From: Acidobacteriota bacterium | GTDB taxonomy: Bacteria > Acidobacteriota > Polarisedimenticolia > Gp22-AA2 | Direction of reading: 5' to 3' | DNA length: 6,276 nt | Assembly: GCA_027297005.1 (NCBI GenBank) | Contig: JAPUIN010000244.1 | Span: 1-6,276, forward strand | Shown here: positions 6,171 to 6,276 of the stretch, in pieces | Layout: each line of letters starts with the position of its first letter | Numbering within the stretch: the first letter of the stretch is position 1 | Made by a program: the position numbers and the translations under genes | Notes under the pieces: generated by a model | Database searches by the model: none | Told to the model about the DNA's origin: nothing | Seen by the model: the letters and a program-made list of their open reading frames with translations, nothing else

Positions 6171-6276
6171 CCCCTCTGAACACCGCGCAGGGCGCTATTT
6201 ACACGGGAATTTCAATATGCCGATTCTGTGTCGTACCGGATAGCACCGCATTACTGTGGCACAGGATGGGGCACGG
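6160..6276. other. Right-hand end with no recognised feature
   Basis: The 117 bp after the tRNA break contain a run of seven C (6168-6174) and no reading frame or RNA that I recognise. The missing 3' half of tRNA-Pro is not here. Confidence 0.5.

Overview
The window comes from a bacterium. The left 2.8 kb is visibly GC-rich: one 60-base row inside queG that I counted by hand was about 73% G+C. The genes there are ordinary bacterial metabolic genes, and I cannot name a phylum. From about 2835 rightwards the composition drops; rows I counted in the intergenic stretch and in the kinase gene gave about 50-53%. That suggests the right part has a different origin.

Layout. (1) Bases 1-2024, + strand: the C-terminal two thirds of a LarA-family nickel-pincer 2-hydroxyacid racemase, cut by the window edge, followed 30 bp later by a complete epoxyqueuosine reductase (queG), the last step of queuosine synthesis. 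(2) Bases 2060-2833, - strand, convergent with the first pair: a two-gene operon of a glyoxalase I-type VOC enzyme with all four metal ligands and a small cupin, with a good sigma70-type promoter in front. (3) Bases 2834-3232: about 400 bp with no gene I can support. It holds three perfect-core inverted repeats and a possible N-terminal scrap of an IS630-like transposase. (4) Bases 3233-5596, - strand: a soluble hybrid sensor histidine kinase (coiled coil, PAS, FixL-like PAS, HisKA, HATPase, two receiver domains), with its own promoter candidate and an 8-G tract abutting its Shine-Dalgarno sequence. (5) Bases 5766-6113, + strand: a decayed tyrosine recombinase (phage-type integrase) with two frameshifts and no catalytic HxxR/Tyr box. 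(6) Bases 6121-6159: the exact 5' half of a tRNA-Pro(CGG), with homology stopping at the last base of the anticodon loop. (7) Bases 6160-6276: nothing recognised.

How it fits together. Glyoxalase I and a LarA-type enzyme could both touch methylglyoxal/lactate metabolism, but they sit in convergent units and LarA relatives act on several 2-hydroxyacids, so this is only a hint. The right half reads as the remnant of a mobile element: integrase relic, half tRNA as candidate attachment site, and a compositionally distinct signalling gene as the likely cargo. I found no clearly new defence or catalytic system. The most unusual features are the tRNA half ending at the anticodon loop next to the dead integrase, and the FixL-like PAS domain that keeps the proximal His position but lacks the distal Arg.
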